6,089 nucleotides of DNA from WSXY01 sp038325105 (GTDB lineage: Bacteria; Actinomycetota; Coriobacteriia; Anaerosomatales; Anaerosomataceae): assembly GCA_038325105.1 (NCBI GenBank), contig JBBQIR010000102.1:1-6089 (forward strand). The letters run 5' to 3'. A program made the translations under genes and the position numbers. The first letter of the stretch is position 1. Each line of letters begins with the position of its first letter. Shown piece after piece: positions 1 to 5,431 of this stretch. Below the pieces are notes generated by a model. The model made no database searches and had not been told where the DNA came from. It was given only the letters and a program-made list of their open reading frames with translations.

Positions 1-263
1 CGGATTCTGCTCGACTCCGCTCCGTCATACATCGAGAGGATCTCAGCAATCTCAGGCAGCGACATACCAAATCGCTTACCTCGCAGGATCAGCTGCATCC
101 GCGTCCGGTCGCGGCGGGTATAGGTGCGCGAGCCGCCCGGCCCGCGGATCGGCTCGATCAGCCCCTCGGCCTCGTAGAAGCGGAGGGTCCGCGGCGTTAC
201 CTCGAGCTCGGCGGCCAGGTCGCCGATCGTCCAGGTCTGACGATGGGTCTCGGTAGCGGTCAC
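1..263 (-). CDS. MerR-family transcriptional regulator, LiuR-like (N-terminal part, runs off left edge)
   Basis: The last in-frame codon visible is at 3-5. Reading leftward from a GTG at 261-263, the 87 visible residues form a typical MerR winged-helix DNA-binding domain: TIGDLAAELEVTPRTLRFYE (about residues 12-31), EGLIEPIRGPGGSRTYTRRD (about 33-52), then a second helical stretch with GKRFGMSLPEIAEIL. The GKR-G-SL-EI pattern and the following MYD are characteristic of LiuR-type MerR proteins, which control leucine/isovalerate and related acyl-CoA degradation operons; members are usually around 130 residues, so the effector-sensing C-terminus is probably outside the window. The assignment is supported by context: an operator-like palindrome lies 20 bases upstream of the start, and an identical site precedes the acyl-CoA dehydrogenase operon. 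No convincing Shine-Dalgarno sequence precedes the GTG, so the exact start is less certain than the family. Autoregulation through the 284-299 site is inferred. The name LiuR is not given as a symbol because the regulated substrate is unproven. Confidence 0.9.
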   Translation of the reverse strand, partial: MTATETHRQTWTIGDLAAELEVTPRTLRFYEAEGLIEPIRGPGGSRTYTRRDRTRMQLILRGKRFGMSLPEIAEILSMYDGAESSRI

Positions 264-283
264 GAGATCCAGGGTGGGTGACC

Positions 284-299
284 TTGACGTAAACGTCAA
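284..299. promoter_or_regulatory. LiuR-like operator, copy 1
   Basis: TTGACGTAAACGTCAA: 7-base inverted arms (TTGACGT / ACGTCAA) around a 2-base centre AA. It lies between the divergent starts of the MerR-like regulator (20 bases away) and the unknown protein at 352 (52 bases away). The ACGT-NN-ACGT core with TT/AA ends resembles the sites described for LiuR regulators of branched-chain amino acid catabolism. An exact second copy is at 2642-2657. Probable roles are autoregulation and possibly control of the rightward gene. No clear -10 element can be named on either strand. Confidence 0.75.
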
Positions 300-351
300 T
301 CACCCGCTCGTGGGTTTCCACGTGGCAAGCTCCCTCTGGCAAGATCGCCGA

Positions 352-999
352 ATGGCCGACGCACGCCGCTCTTCGCCCGAACCGCCCCAGGGCGGCCCCG
401 AGATCGTTCACACGCCGGGCATGGCTGAGGACATGATGCGTGAGCTCGCGCCGTTGCTCGCCGAGGACGGCATCGATCTCGACGACCCGGGTTCAATCCC
501 TGACCAAGAGACTCTCCAGCGCGCGCTCGACCGTGCCGTCGAACGACGCAACATGGCTCTGTTCGCTCCTGTGGGCGACGCCCGCTCGCTTGCACTCACG
601 GTGCTTCGGCTCTTCGCCGAAGCCGTGGCCGACAATCAGACGGCGCTCGCCGGCGCGGTCTTGGCCACCGCGGTGCCCGAGTCACCCGACGATTCGCGAG
701 CGACGGTGGCCGGCACCATCGGCGTCGGTCTAGACCTGCTCGACACCATCTTGTCCGGACAGGGCGACGGTGTGCCGCAAGGGCTTGCCGCCCGCACGCG
801 ACTGCCGAAGGGGCACTGGGTCGGCGAGCGCGCTGCCCGGGACATCCTTCAGCTCGCCCAAAGGGGTCGAGCCTTTGACGCCTTGGGCGCACTCATCGTC
901 AAGCACGGGAGTCATGCGGTGCAGTCTGGTACCGCGCTGGCTCTCGCCGCCGGCGTGCAGACGTGGGCCGACCAGGTCACCCCTGACGTGTTTCGCTGA
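352..999 (+). CDS. Conserved-looking hypothetical protein, 215 residues, function unknown
   Basis: I do not recognise this family. The ATG at 352 is preferred because upstream in-frame GTG candidates (274, 310, 322) would extend into or next to the operator and encode an unlikely leader; none, including 352, has a good Shine-Dalgarno, so leaderless translation is possible. The product begins with a proline/charged segment (about residues 1-23), followed by mostly helical amphipathic sequence: an acidic stretch around 24-48 (AEDMMRELAPLLAEDGIDLD), a conserved-looking ERRNMALFAPVG motif near 65-75, and an alanine-rich C-terminal part (about 165-210) with RAFDALGALIVKHG. There is no signal peptide, no convincing membrane segment, no cysteine cluster and no recognisable enzyme motif; a soluble helical protein is likely. 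Codon use looks like real actinobacterial coding sequence. It is the first gene after operator copy 1 and lies 65 bases before the toxin gene, so it may belong either to the acyl-CoA regulon or to the toxin-antitoxin neighbourhood. Confidence 0.75.
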   Translation: MADARRSSPEPPQGGPEIVHTPGMAEDMMRELAPLLAEDGIDLDDPGSIPDQETLQRALDRAVERRNMALFAPVGDARSLALTVLRLFAEAVADNQTALAGAVLATAVPESPDDSRATVAGTIGVGLDLLDTILSGQGDGVPQGLAARTRLPKGHWVGERAARDILQLAQRGRAFDALGALIVKHGSHAVQSGTALALAAGVQTWADQVTPDVFR

Positions 1000-1037
1000 G
1001 GAGGCGCGTAGCCGAGCCCTGTGTATTGTCGCGCAAG

Positions 1038-1058
1038 ATGTTACGATTTAGGTAACAT
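1038..1058. promoter_or_regulatory. Inverted repeat upstream of higB-like toxin; candidate antitoxin operator/promoter
   Basis: ATGTTAC (1038-1044) and GTAACAT (1052-1058) are perfect 7-base inverted arms separated by 7 A/T-rich bases (GATTTAG), ending 6 bases before the toxin ATG at 1065. A TTGTCG at 1026-1031 followed after 17 bases by TAGGTA (1049-1054) is a weak -35/-10 possibility that the palindrome would overlap. HigA-type antitoxins bind palindromes over their own promoter, so autoregulation by the helix-turn-helix protein at 1388-2458 is the natural reading. The A/T-rich block stands out from the surrounding high-GC sequence. Confidence 0.6.
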
Positions 1059-1064
1059 GTACCG

Positions 1065-1358
1065 ATGGAGTTGCGCTACGCTTCACGAGAGTTGGAGCGA
1101 ATCTGTACCGACGTGCGTCGGATGCAGGCCGCCCTCGGAGCCAATGTGGCCAAGAAGCTCAAGCTCCGGATCGCTGAGCTCACCTACGTCGAGGAGCTGG
1201 CGGATCTCCTCGACGGGCCAGGCAGATGGGAAGAGCTGAAGGCTGAGCGAGCGGGGCAGTGGTCGGCCAGGCTCACCGGCAACTGGAGGCTCATCGTCCA
1301 GCCCGAGGAAGGCGATCAGGTGATCGTTCGGATCGTCGAGGTCACCGACTACCACTGA
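1065..1358 (+). CDS. higB: HigB/RelE-family toxin (type II toxin-antitoxin mRNA interferase)
   Basis: A 97-residue protein, the usual length for HigB/RelE toxins, which cleave mRNA at the ribosome. Visible family features are the N-terminal strand and long helices (residues about 2-45, including AKKLKLRIAEL), the GRWEELKAERAGQW segment (53-66), the strand RLTGNWRLIV (69-78) and the terminal strand VRIVEVTDYH (88-97); the LTGN-W-R-I and ending DYH patterns are typical of HigB. The order toxin first, antitoxin second, 29 bases apart on the same strand is the hallmark of higBA loci. No strong Shine-Dalgarno precedes the ATG (only AGG at 1050-1052), so a nearly leaderless transcript from the promoter just upstream is likely. 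Nothing suggests truncation. Which codons or mRNAs it cuts cannot be told from sequence. A non-toxic RelE-fold relative is the main alternative. Confidence 0.88.
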   Translation: MELRYASRELERICTDVRRMQAALGANVAKKLKLRIAELTYVEELADLLDGPGRWEELKAERAGQWSARLTGNWRLIVQPEEGDQVIVRIVEVTDYH

Positions 1359-1387
1359 CAAGCAGAGCGAAGCGAAGGGAGAACAGC

Positions 1388-2458
1388 ATGACCACGACGC
1401 TCAACTACGACGTCACGACAGGTGACTTCATCACCGAGTGGATGGAAGACGAAGGTATCAATGCGGCTGAACTCGCTCGTCGGCTTGAAGTCACGCCCAA
1501 GCATGTCAGCGAGCTCCTCAGCGGCAAGGCTCCACTCTCGCACCCGCTGGCTCTCGCGCTCGAACGGGTCACCGGCATCCCCGCCCGGCTGTGGAACCTC
1601 TACGAGTCTGGCCATCGCAGCGCCGTGGCCCGTCAATCCGCGGACCGTGCTTTGGCGGAGCAGTATGAGCGGGCGAAGGAGTTTCCGCTCGCCTACCTGC
1701 GTCGCTACGGATACATCACGGCGTCCGCTCGAGACCGTGCCGGCACCGTCCGCCAGCTGCTCGGCATCCTCGGTGTTGCGAGCGTCGATGCGTTCTGGGA
1801 CACCTGGTCGCACGGGAGCGTGGCATATCGACGATCCGCGATCGGCCGTGATGACACCCCTGCCCTTGCAGTCTGGCTGGCACTCGCGGAGCGGCATCAC
1901 GAAGGGCTTCGCGAGATGCGGGCGTTCGACAGCGAGGGGCTGGGGTTGTTGATACCAGAACTGCGCCGACTCACCGAGGGTGAGCCGATGCCCGCGATTC
2001 ATCTGGCGGAGAAGAAGCTGCGCGATGTGGGCGTTGTGCTGTGCTTCGTGCCGCCTGTGCCCGGCCTCGGGATCCATGGCGCCACGCGCTGGCTCAAGGG
2101 CCACCCCGTGGTCCAGCTCTCCATGCTCTGGAAAACCGACGACCAGTTGTGGTTCACGCTCTTCCACGAACTCGGCCACGCCCTGCTGCATGGTGACAAG
2201 TACCTCTACCTGAACGGTGAGCAGACCCTCGCGGAGAACGAGGCGAACGAATACGCGTCCAACGTCCTCATCCCCAGCGACTACTTGCAGCGGCTGCCTC
2301 GGCGTCGTGACCTCGGGGCCGTAAAGGCTCTGGCACGTGAGTTGGGAATCGCGCCCAGCGTCGTGCTGGGGCAAGCGCAACGCCACACCGGTGACCACGC
2401 CTGGGGCAACAGCCTCAAGCGGAAGTTCGAGTGGGTTGCTGAATCACCCCACGCGTAG
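1388..2458 (+). CDS. higA: HigA-type HTH antitoxin fused to ImmA/IrrE-family zinc metallopeptidase
   Basis: A 356-residue protein with two recognisable parts. Residues about 14-68 are an XRE/HigA helix-turn-helix (MEDEGINAAELARRLEVTPK, then HVSELLSGKAPLSHPLALAL), followed by the LWNLYE pattern typical of HigA antitoxins. After a helical linker (about 70-200), the C-terminal region has an ImmA/IrrE (M78) peptidase signature: FHELGHALLHG with zinc ligands H260 and H264 and catalytic E261, then ENEANEYASNVLIP, in which E285 is the likely third ligand. Ordinary HigA antitoxins are about 100 residues, so the peptidase is a large addition. The ATG at 1388 is supported by AAGGGAG ending 6 bases upstream; an upstream in-frame extension would only read through the toxin gene in another frame. 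Known functions of the family are antitoxin/repressor action for the HTH part and regulated cleavage of repressors for ImmA/IrrE. Inferred: it neutralises the toxin at 1065-1358 and represses the operon, while the peptidase may control its own or a partner's stability. Confidence 0.88.
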   Translation: MTTTLNYDVTTGDFITEWMEDEGINAAELARRLEVTPKHVSELLSGKAPLSHPLALALERVTGIPARLWNLYESGHRSAVARQSADRALAEQYERAKEFPLAYLRRYGYITASARDRAGTVRQLLGILGVASVDAFWDTWSHGSVAYRRSAIGRDDTPALAVWLALAERHHEGLREMRAFDSEGLGLLIPELRRLTEGEPMPAIHLAEKKLRDVGVVLCFVPPVPGLGIHGATRWLKGHPVVQLSMLWKTDDQLWFTLFHELGHALLHGDKYLYLNGEQTLAENEANEYASNVLIPSDYLQRLPRRRDLGAVKALARELGIAPSVVLGQAQRHTGDHAWGNSLKRKFEWVAESPHA

Positions 2459-2462
2459 AACG

Positions 2463-2482
2463 CCCTGTCAACGCTGACGGGG
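2463..2482 (+). terminator. Hairpin directly after higBA, possible terminator
   Basis: CCCTGTCA (2463-2470) can pair with TGACGGGG (2475-2482) over an ACGC loop, giving eight pairs including one U-G wobble on the plus-strand RNA. It starts 4 bases after the antitoxin stop codon. There is no T-run after it, as is common for actinobacterial terminators, so termination is plausible but not certain. Confidence 0.5.
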
Positions 2483-2534
2483 TGCTGCTCGAGGACGGAC
2501 GTGTCAACAAATCGTCGAATTCTTAACACTTCTG

Positions 2535-2565
2535 GAGAACGTGTCAGGAGACCTGACGCGTTCTC
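2535..2565 (+). terminator. Strong 14-base-pair hairpin in the gap before the acyl-CoA operon
   Basis: The arms 2535-2548 (GAGAACGTGTCAGG) and 2552-2565 (CCTGACGCGTTCTC) pair over all 14 positions with a 3-base loop AGA; the only non-Watson-Crick pair is U2542-G2558, which is a wobble in plus-strand RNA but an A-C mismatch in minus-strand RNA. That bias suggests a plus-strand RNA structure. It lies between the higBA stop and the next promoter, fitting a second terminator that insulates the acyl-CoA operon. No T-run follows. As DNA it could alternatively be a dimeric repressor site. Confidence 0.55.
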
Positions 2566-2629
2566 GACCTGCCCGCAGGGACACGGAGGTCTCAGGCCTT
2601 GCCAAGATCTGCGGAATCAGGCACTCTGA

Positions 2630-2647
2630 TTGACGTTGACGTTGACG
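2630..2647 (+). repeat. Three tandem TTGACG hexamers running into operator copy 2
   Basis: TTGACG is repeated three times without spacing (2630-2635, 2636-2641, 2642-2647), the last forming the left arm of operator copy 2. Each hexamer matches a -35 consensus and also an operator half-site. Operator copy 1 lacks the extra repeats. Confidence 0.85.
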
Positions 2648-2657
2648 TAAACGTCAA
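2642..2657. promoter_or_regulatory. LiuR-like operator, copy 2, upstream of the acyl-CoA operon
   Basis: TTGACGTAAACGTCAA, identical to 284-299, placed 57 bases upstream of the acyl-CoA dehydrogenase ATG. Sharing an exact 16-base near-palindrome with the region just upstream of the MerR-like regulator links that regulator to this operon. MerR proteins usually bind within or next to the promoter; TTGACG copies can serve as -35 elements, and TCAAGT at 2654-2659 is an 18-base-spaced but poor -10 candidate for the first hexamer. Confidence 0.78.
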
Positions 2658-2714
2658 GTAAGTGACCCGATCGGCCGACAAAGCCCACAAGGCTCAAGGC
2701 GCGGAGGTGAGGCC

Positions 2715-3905
2715 ATGACGGCCCCGGCACTCGACCAATCCCCTGACCACGACGCGCTGCGCCGCCTGGTGCGCGAGTTCGCGCAGGCCGAGGTCGAACC
2801 GCACGCCGCGGAGTGGGACCGCACGCACACCTTCCCCGCCCACCTCGTGCCCCAGCTCGGCGACCTCGGACTCTTCGGCCTCACCGCCCCCGAGCAGTAC
2901 GGCGGCGCGGGCGCCGACTTCACCTCGCTTTGCATCGCGATCGAAGAGCTCGGCCGCGCCGACCAGTCGGTCGGCATCACGCTGTCGGCCGGGGTCGGTC
3001 TCGGCATCAACCCGATCCTCGCCTTCGGCACCGACGCCCAACGCCACCGCTGGCTACCGGACCTCGTCGCCGGACGCGCCCTCGCCGCGTTCGGACTCAC
3101 CGAGCCGGACGCCGGGACCGACGCGGGCGCCACACGCACCCGCGCCGAGTTGCACGACAGCGACTGGGTGATTAACGGAAGCAAGGCGTTCATCACCAAC
3201 TCCGGCACACCTATTACTTCGTGCATCACGATCACCGCGCGCACAGGTATCCGAGACGGCACCCGCCCCGAGATCTCCACGATCATCGTCCCCGCCGGCA
3301 CGCCAGGCCTGGTCGTCGAGCCCGCCTACGACAAGCTCGGCTGGCACGCGTCCGACACCCACGGCCTCACCTTCGACGACTGTCGCGTTCCCGAGGACGC
3401 GCTGCTCGGTGAGCGCGGCGCTGGCCTACGGCAGATGCTCGGCATCCTCGTCGACGGACGTATCGCCATCGCGGCGCTCGCGGTCGGCCTGCTGCAACGC
3501 TGCCTCGACGAGTGCGTCGCGTACGCGGGCACGCGCACCACGTTCGGTGCGGCGATCGGCTCGCGGCAGGGAGTCGCCTTCCCGATCAGCGACCTCGCCG
3601 TCGACCTCGAGGCCGCCCGCCTGCTCACCTACTCCGCCGCCGCGATGAAGGACGCCGGACGCCCCGGCGCGGAGGTGGCGCGTGCGGCGTCGGTCGCCAA
3701 ACTGTTCGCCACCGAGGCGGCGGTGCGCGCGACGCGGACGGCGACGCAGGTGTTCGGCGGCTACGGGTTCATGGAGGAATCGCCGGTGGCGCGCCTCTAC
3801 CGTGACGCGAAGATCCTGGAGATCGGCGAGGGGACTTCCGAGGTTCAGCGCCTGCTCATCGCGCGCAGCCTGGGGCTGCCGATCAGCACCGGAGCTGCGG
3901 GATGA
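2715..3905 (+). CDS. Acyl-CoA dehydrogenase (short/branched-chain type)
   Basis: A complete 396-residue FAD-dependent acyl-CoA dehydrogenase, which oxidises an acyl-CoA to the 2-enoyl-CoA and passes electrons to electron-transfer flavoprotein. It has the N-terminal helical domain (about 1-120), the flavin-contacting signature GLTEPDAGTDAGA at 127-139, the middle beta domain, and the C-terminal helical domain with QVFGGYGFMEESPVARLYRD from residue 345. The catalytic base is probably E372 in EIGEGTSEVQR, the position used by short- and medium-chain enzymes. Isovaleryl-CoA dehydrogenases instead have an AGTSE motif here and a glutamate in the earlier helix; this protein has DGR at 247-249 there. 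So a short or 2-methyl-branched acyl-CoA is a better guess than isovaleryl-CoA, although the operon resembles liu clusters. The ATG is fixed by GGAGG at 2703-2707. Its stop overlaps the start of the carboxylase gene by 4 bases (ATGA), indicating translational coupling. Operator copy 2 lies upstream, suggesting control by the MerR-like regulator. Confidence 0.95.
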   Translation: MTAPALDQSPDHDALRRLVREFAQAEVEPHAAEWDRTHTFPAHLVPQLGDLGLFGLTAPEQYGGAGADFTSLCIAIEELGRADQSVGITLSAGVGLGINPILAFGTDAQRHRWLPDLVAGRALAAFGLTEPDAGTDAGATRTRAELHDSDWVINGSKAFITNSGTPITSCITITARTGIRDGTRPEISTIIVPAGTPGLVVEPAYDKLGWHASDTHGLTFDDCRVPEDALLGERGAGLRQMLGILVDGRIAIAALAVGLLQRCLDECVAYAGTRTTFGAAIGSRQGVAFPISDLAVDLEAARLLTYSAAAMKDAGRPGAEVARAASVAKLFATEAAVRATRTATQVFGGYGFMEESPVARLYRDAKILEIGEGTSEVQRLLIARSLGLPISTGAAG

Positions 3906-5374
3906 CCACCACCGGTCCAGCGTCCGCCGCGCCCGATCGCCTCAAGGCGCGCGAGCGGGTCGACCTGCTCTTCGACACGGGGACCTTCGTCGAGGACGGA
4001 GCCTTGGCCAACGCGCTCGCCGAGAACCTGCCGGCCGACGGAGTCGTAACCGGCCAGGGGCTGGTCCACGGGCGTCCGGCGCTGGTCGTGGCGAACGACT
4101 GGACGGTGAAGGCCGGCTCGTGGGGAGCCCGCACGGTGGAGAAGATTGTGCGCGTCACCGAACGAGCGCTCGCCGCCGAGCTGCCGATCTTCTGGTTCAT
4201 CGACTCGGCCGGCGCGCGCATCACCGACCTGGTCGACCTCTTCCCCGGACGCCGCGGGGCCGGCCGCATCTTCGCCAACCAGGTGGCGTTGTCGGGACGG
4301 GTGCCGCAAATCTGCTGCCTGTTCGGGCCGTCCGCCGCTGGCGGCGCGTACATCCCGGCCTTCTGCGACGCGGTGTTCATGGTCGAGGGCAACGCGTCCA
4401 TGTACCTCGGGTCGCCGCGGATGGCCGAGGTCGTGATCGGCGAGATCGTGACACTGGAGGAGATGGGCGGCGCCCGCATGCACGCCACCGTCTCGGGCTG
4501 CGGCGACAACCTGGTCGTGGACGACCGTGAGGCGATCGACGAGGCGAAGGTCTACTTCAGCTACCTCCCCGGCTCGTGGCGCGAAGGCCCGCCTCGGTAT
4601 GACGCGCAGGCGCCAACCGCTGCACTCTCGGCTGCGGTCATCCCCGAGTCAGAGTCGGCGCCCTTCGACATGCACTCAGTTGTCGACGGGCTCGTCGATG
4701 CCGACTCGTTCTTCGAGCTGAAGCCGCTATTCGCAGCCGAGCTACTCACCGGCCTGGCCCGCATCGACGGCCGCGCCGTCGGCGTCGTCGCGAACAACTC
4801 GGCGGTGCGCGGTGGCGTCCTGTTCAACGACTCGGCCGACAAGGCCGCGCGGTTCATCTGGTTCTGCGACGCGTTCAACATCCCGCTGCTCTACCTCGCC
4901 GATGTGCCCGGCTTCATGATCGGCGCGTCGGTCGAGCGGGCCGGCATCATCCGGCACGGCGCGCGCATGATCACCGCCGTCGCCGAGGCCAGCGTGCCGC
5001 AGATCTCGGTGATCGTGCGTAAGGCGTACGGGGCCGGGCTATACGCCATGGGCGGGCCGGGTTTCTCGCCCGACGCCTGCCTCGCCCTGCCGACCGCACA
5101 CATCGCGGTGATGGGCCCGGACGCCGCGGTGAATGCGGTCTACGCGAAGAAGATCGAGGCGATCGCCGACCCAGGTGAGCGTGCCGCCTACGTGGCCGCA
5201 AAGCGCGCCGAGTACGAGGAGGACGTTGACCTGATGCGGCTGGCATCCGACCTGATCATCGACGGCATCGTGCAGCCGGCCGATCTGCGCGGTGAGCTGG
5301 TCCGCCGCTATGCCGCACTAGACAACAAGCAGCGCCCGCTTCAAGAGAAGCGCCACGGCGTCCCACCCGCCTAA
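3902..5374 (+). CDS. Acyl-CoA carboxylase, carboxyltransferase (beta) subunit
   Basis: A 490-residue carboxyltransferase of the crotonase fold, the subunit that moves CO2 from carboxybiotin to an acyl-CoA in propionyl-, acetyl-, methylcrotonyl- and related CoA carboxylases. The N-terminal half has KARERVDLLFDTGTF, the start common to the family, and the oxyanion-hole stretch GPSAAGGAYIPAF at 142-154; the C-terminal half has DVPGFMIG and RKAYGAGLYAM at 373-383, followed by GPDAAVNAVYAKKI. In Streptomyces enzymes the aspartate/isoleucine choice in the second stretch separates propionyl- from acetyl-CoA use; by eye the matching residue here is Y381, so neither is predicted. The motifs also differ from methylcrotonyl-CoA carboxylases, which carry GAGNYGMCG. 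Substrate is therefore open. The gene is slightly shorter than the usual 510-540 residues but appears complete. It overlaps the dehydrogenase gene by 4 bases and is last in the operon; no biotin carboxylase/biotin carrier subunit follows, so that partner must be encoded elsewhere. Confidence 0.95.
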   Translation: MTTTGPASAAPDRLKARERVDLLFDTGTFVEDGALANALAENLPADGVVTGQGLVHGRPALVVANDWTVKAGSWGARTVEKIVRVTERALAAELPIFWFIDSAGARITDLVDLFPGRRGAGRIFANQVALSGRVPQICCLFGPSAAGGAYIPAFCDAVFMVEGNASMYLGSPRMAEVVIGEIVTLEEMGGARMHATVSGCGDNLVVDDREAIDEAKVYFSYLPGSWREGPPRYDAQAPTAALSAAVIPESESAPFDMHSVVDGLVDADSFFELKPLFAAELLTGLARIDGRAVGVVANNSAVRGGVLFNDSADKAARFIWFCDAFNIPLLYLADVPGFMIGASVERAGIIRHGARMITAVAEASVPQISVIVRKAYGAGLYAMGGPGFSPDACLALPTAHIAVMGPDAAVNAVYAKKIEAIADPGERAAYVAAKRAEYEEDVDLMRLASDLIIDGIVQPADLRGELVRRYAALDNKQRPLQEKRHGVPPA

Positions 5375-5387
5375 CCACCACCGCACC

Positions 5388-5431
5388 GCTCGCCGAGTGC
5401 ACACCCCATTGCCACCCAAGCTCGCCGAGTG
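5388..5431 (+). repeat. Pair of 12-base direct repeats in the convergent intergenic region
   Basis: GCTCGCCGAGTG occurs at 5388-5399 and again at 5420-5431, 32 bases apart (20 bases between copies, three helical turns centre to centre). The core CTCG-C-CGAG is itself a small inverted repeat. The second copy runs into the left arm of the long inverted repeat at 5429-5489. No function is assigned. Confidence 0.6.

Larger units (their letters stand above)
2459..2714. other. 256-base intergenic region between higBA and the acyl-CoA operon
   Basis: No supportable gene is present. It holds two hairpins (2463-2482 and 2535-2565), two copies of ACGTGTCA (2499-2506, 2539-2546), the TTGACG ladder with operator copy 2 (2630-2657), and the Shine-Dalgarno GGAGG (2703-2707) of the dehydrogenase gene. 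Composition is less GC-rich than the operon that follows. Confidence 0.7.

Noticed and set aside
1108..1121. Perfect CCGACG-TG-CGTCGG inverted repeat
   Set aside because: It lies inside the toxin coding sequence and does not match the 16-base operator; short palindromes like this are frequent by chance in high-GC coding DNA.
1349..2398. Long minus-strand open frame opposite the HTH-peptidase gene
   Set aside because: It is the antisense shadow of a gene with clear domain motifs and a good ribosome-binding site; its translation shows no family features and high-GC coding DNA often leaves such frames open.
2568..2579. CCTGC-CC-GCAGG inverted repeat
   Set aside because: Only 5-base arms with a 2-base centre, too small a loop for a stable RNA hairpin and no neighbouring gene boundary that needs it.
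2654..3301. Minus-strand open frame opposite the acyl-CoA dehydrogenase
   Set aside because: Serine/arginine/proline-rich shadow translation without recognisable motifs, fully overlapping a confidently identified gene and the operator region.
3682..4530. Arginine-rich plus-strand frame spanning the dehydrogenase/carboxylase junction
   Set aside because: Low-complexity arginine-rich product typical of an out-of-frame reading of GC-rich genes; both underlying genes are intact in their own frames.
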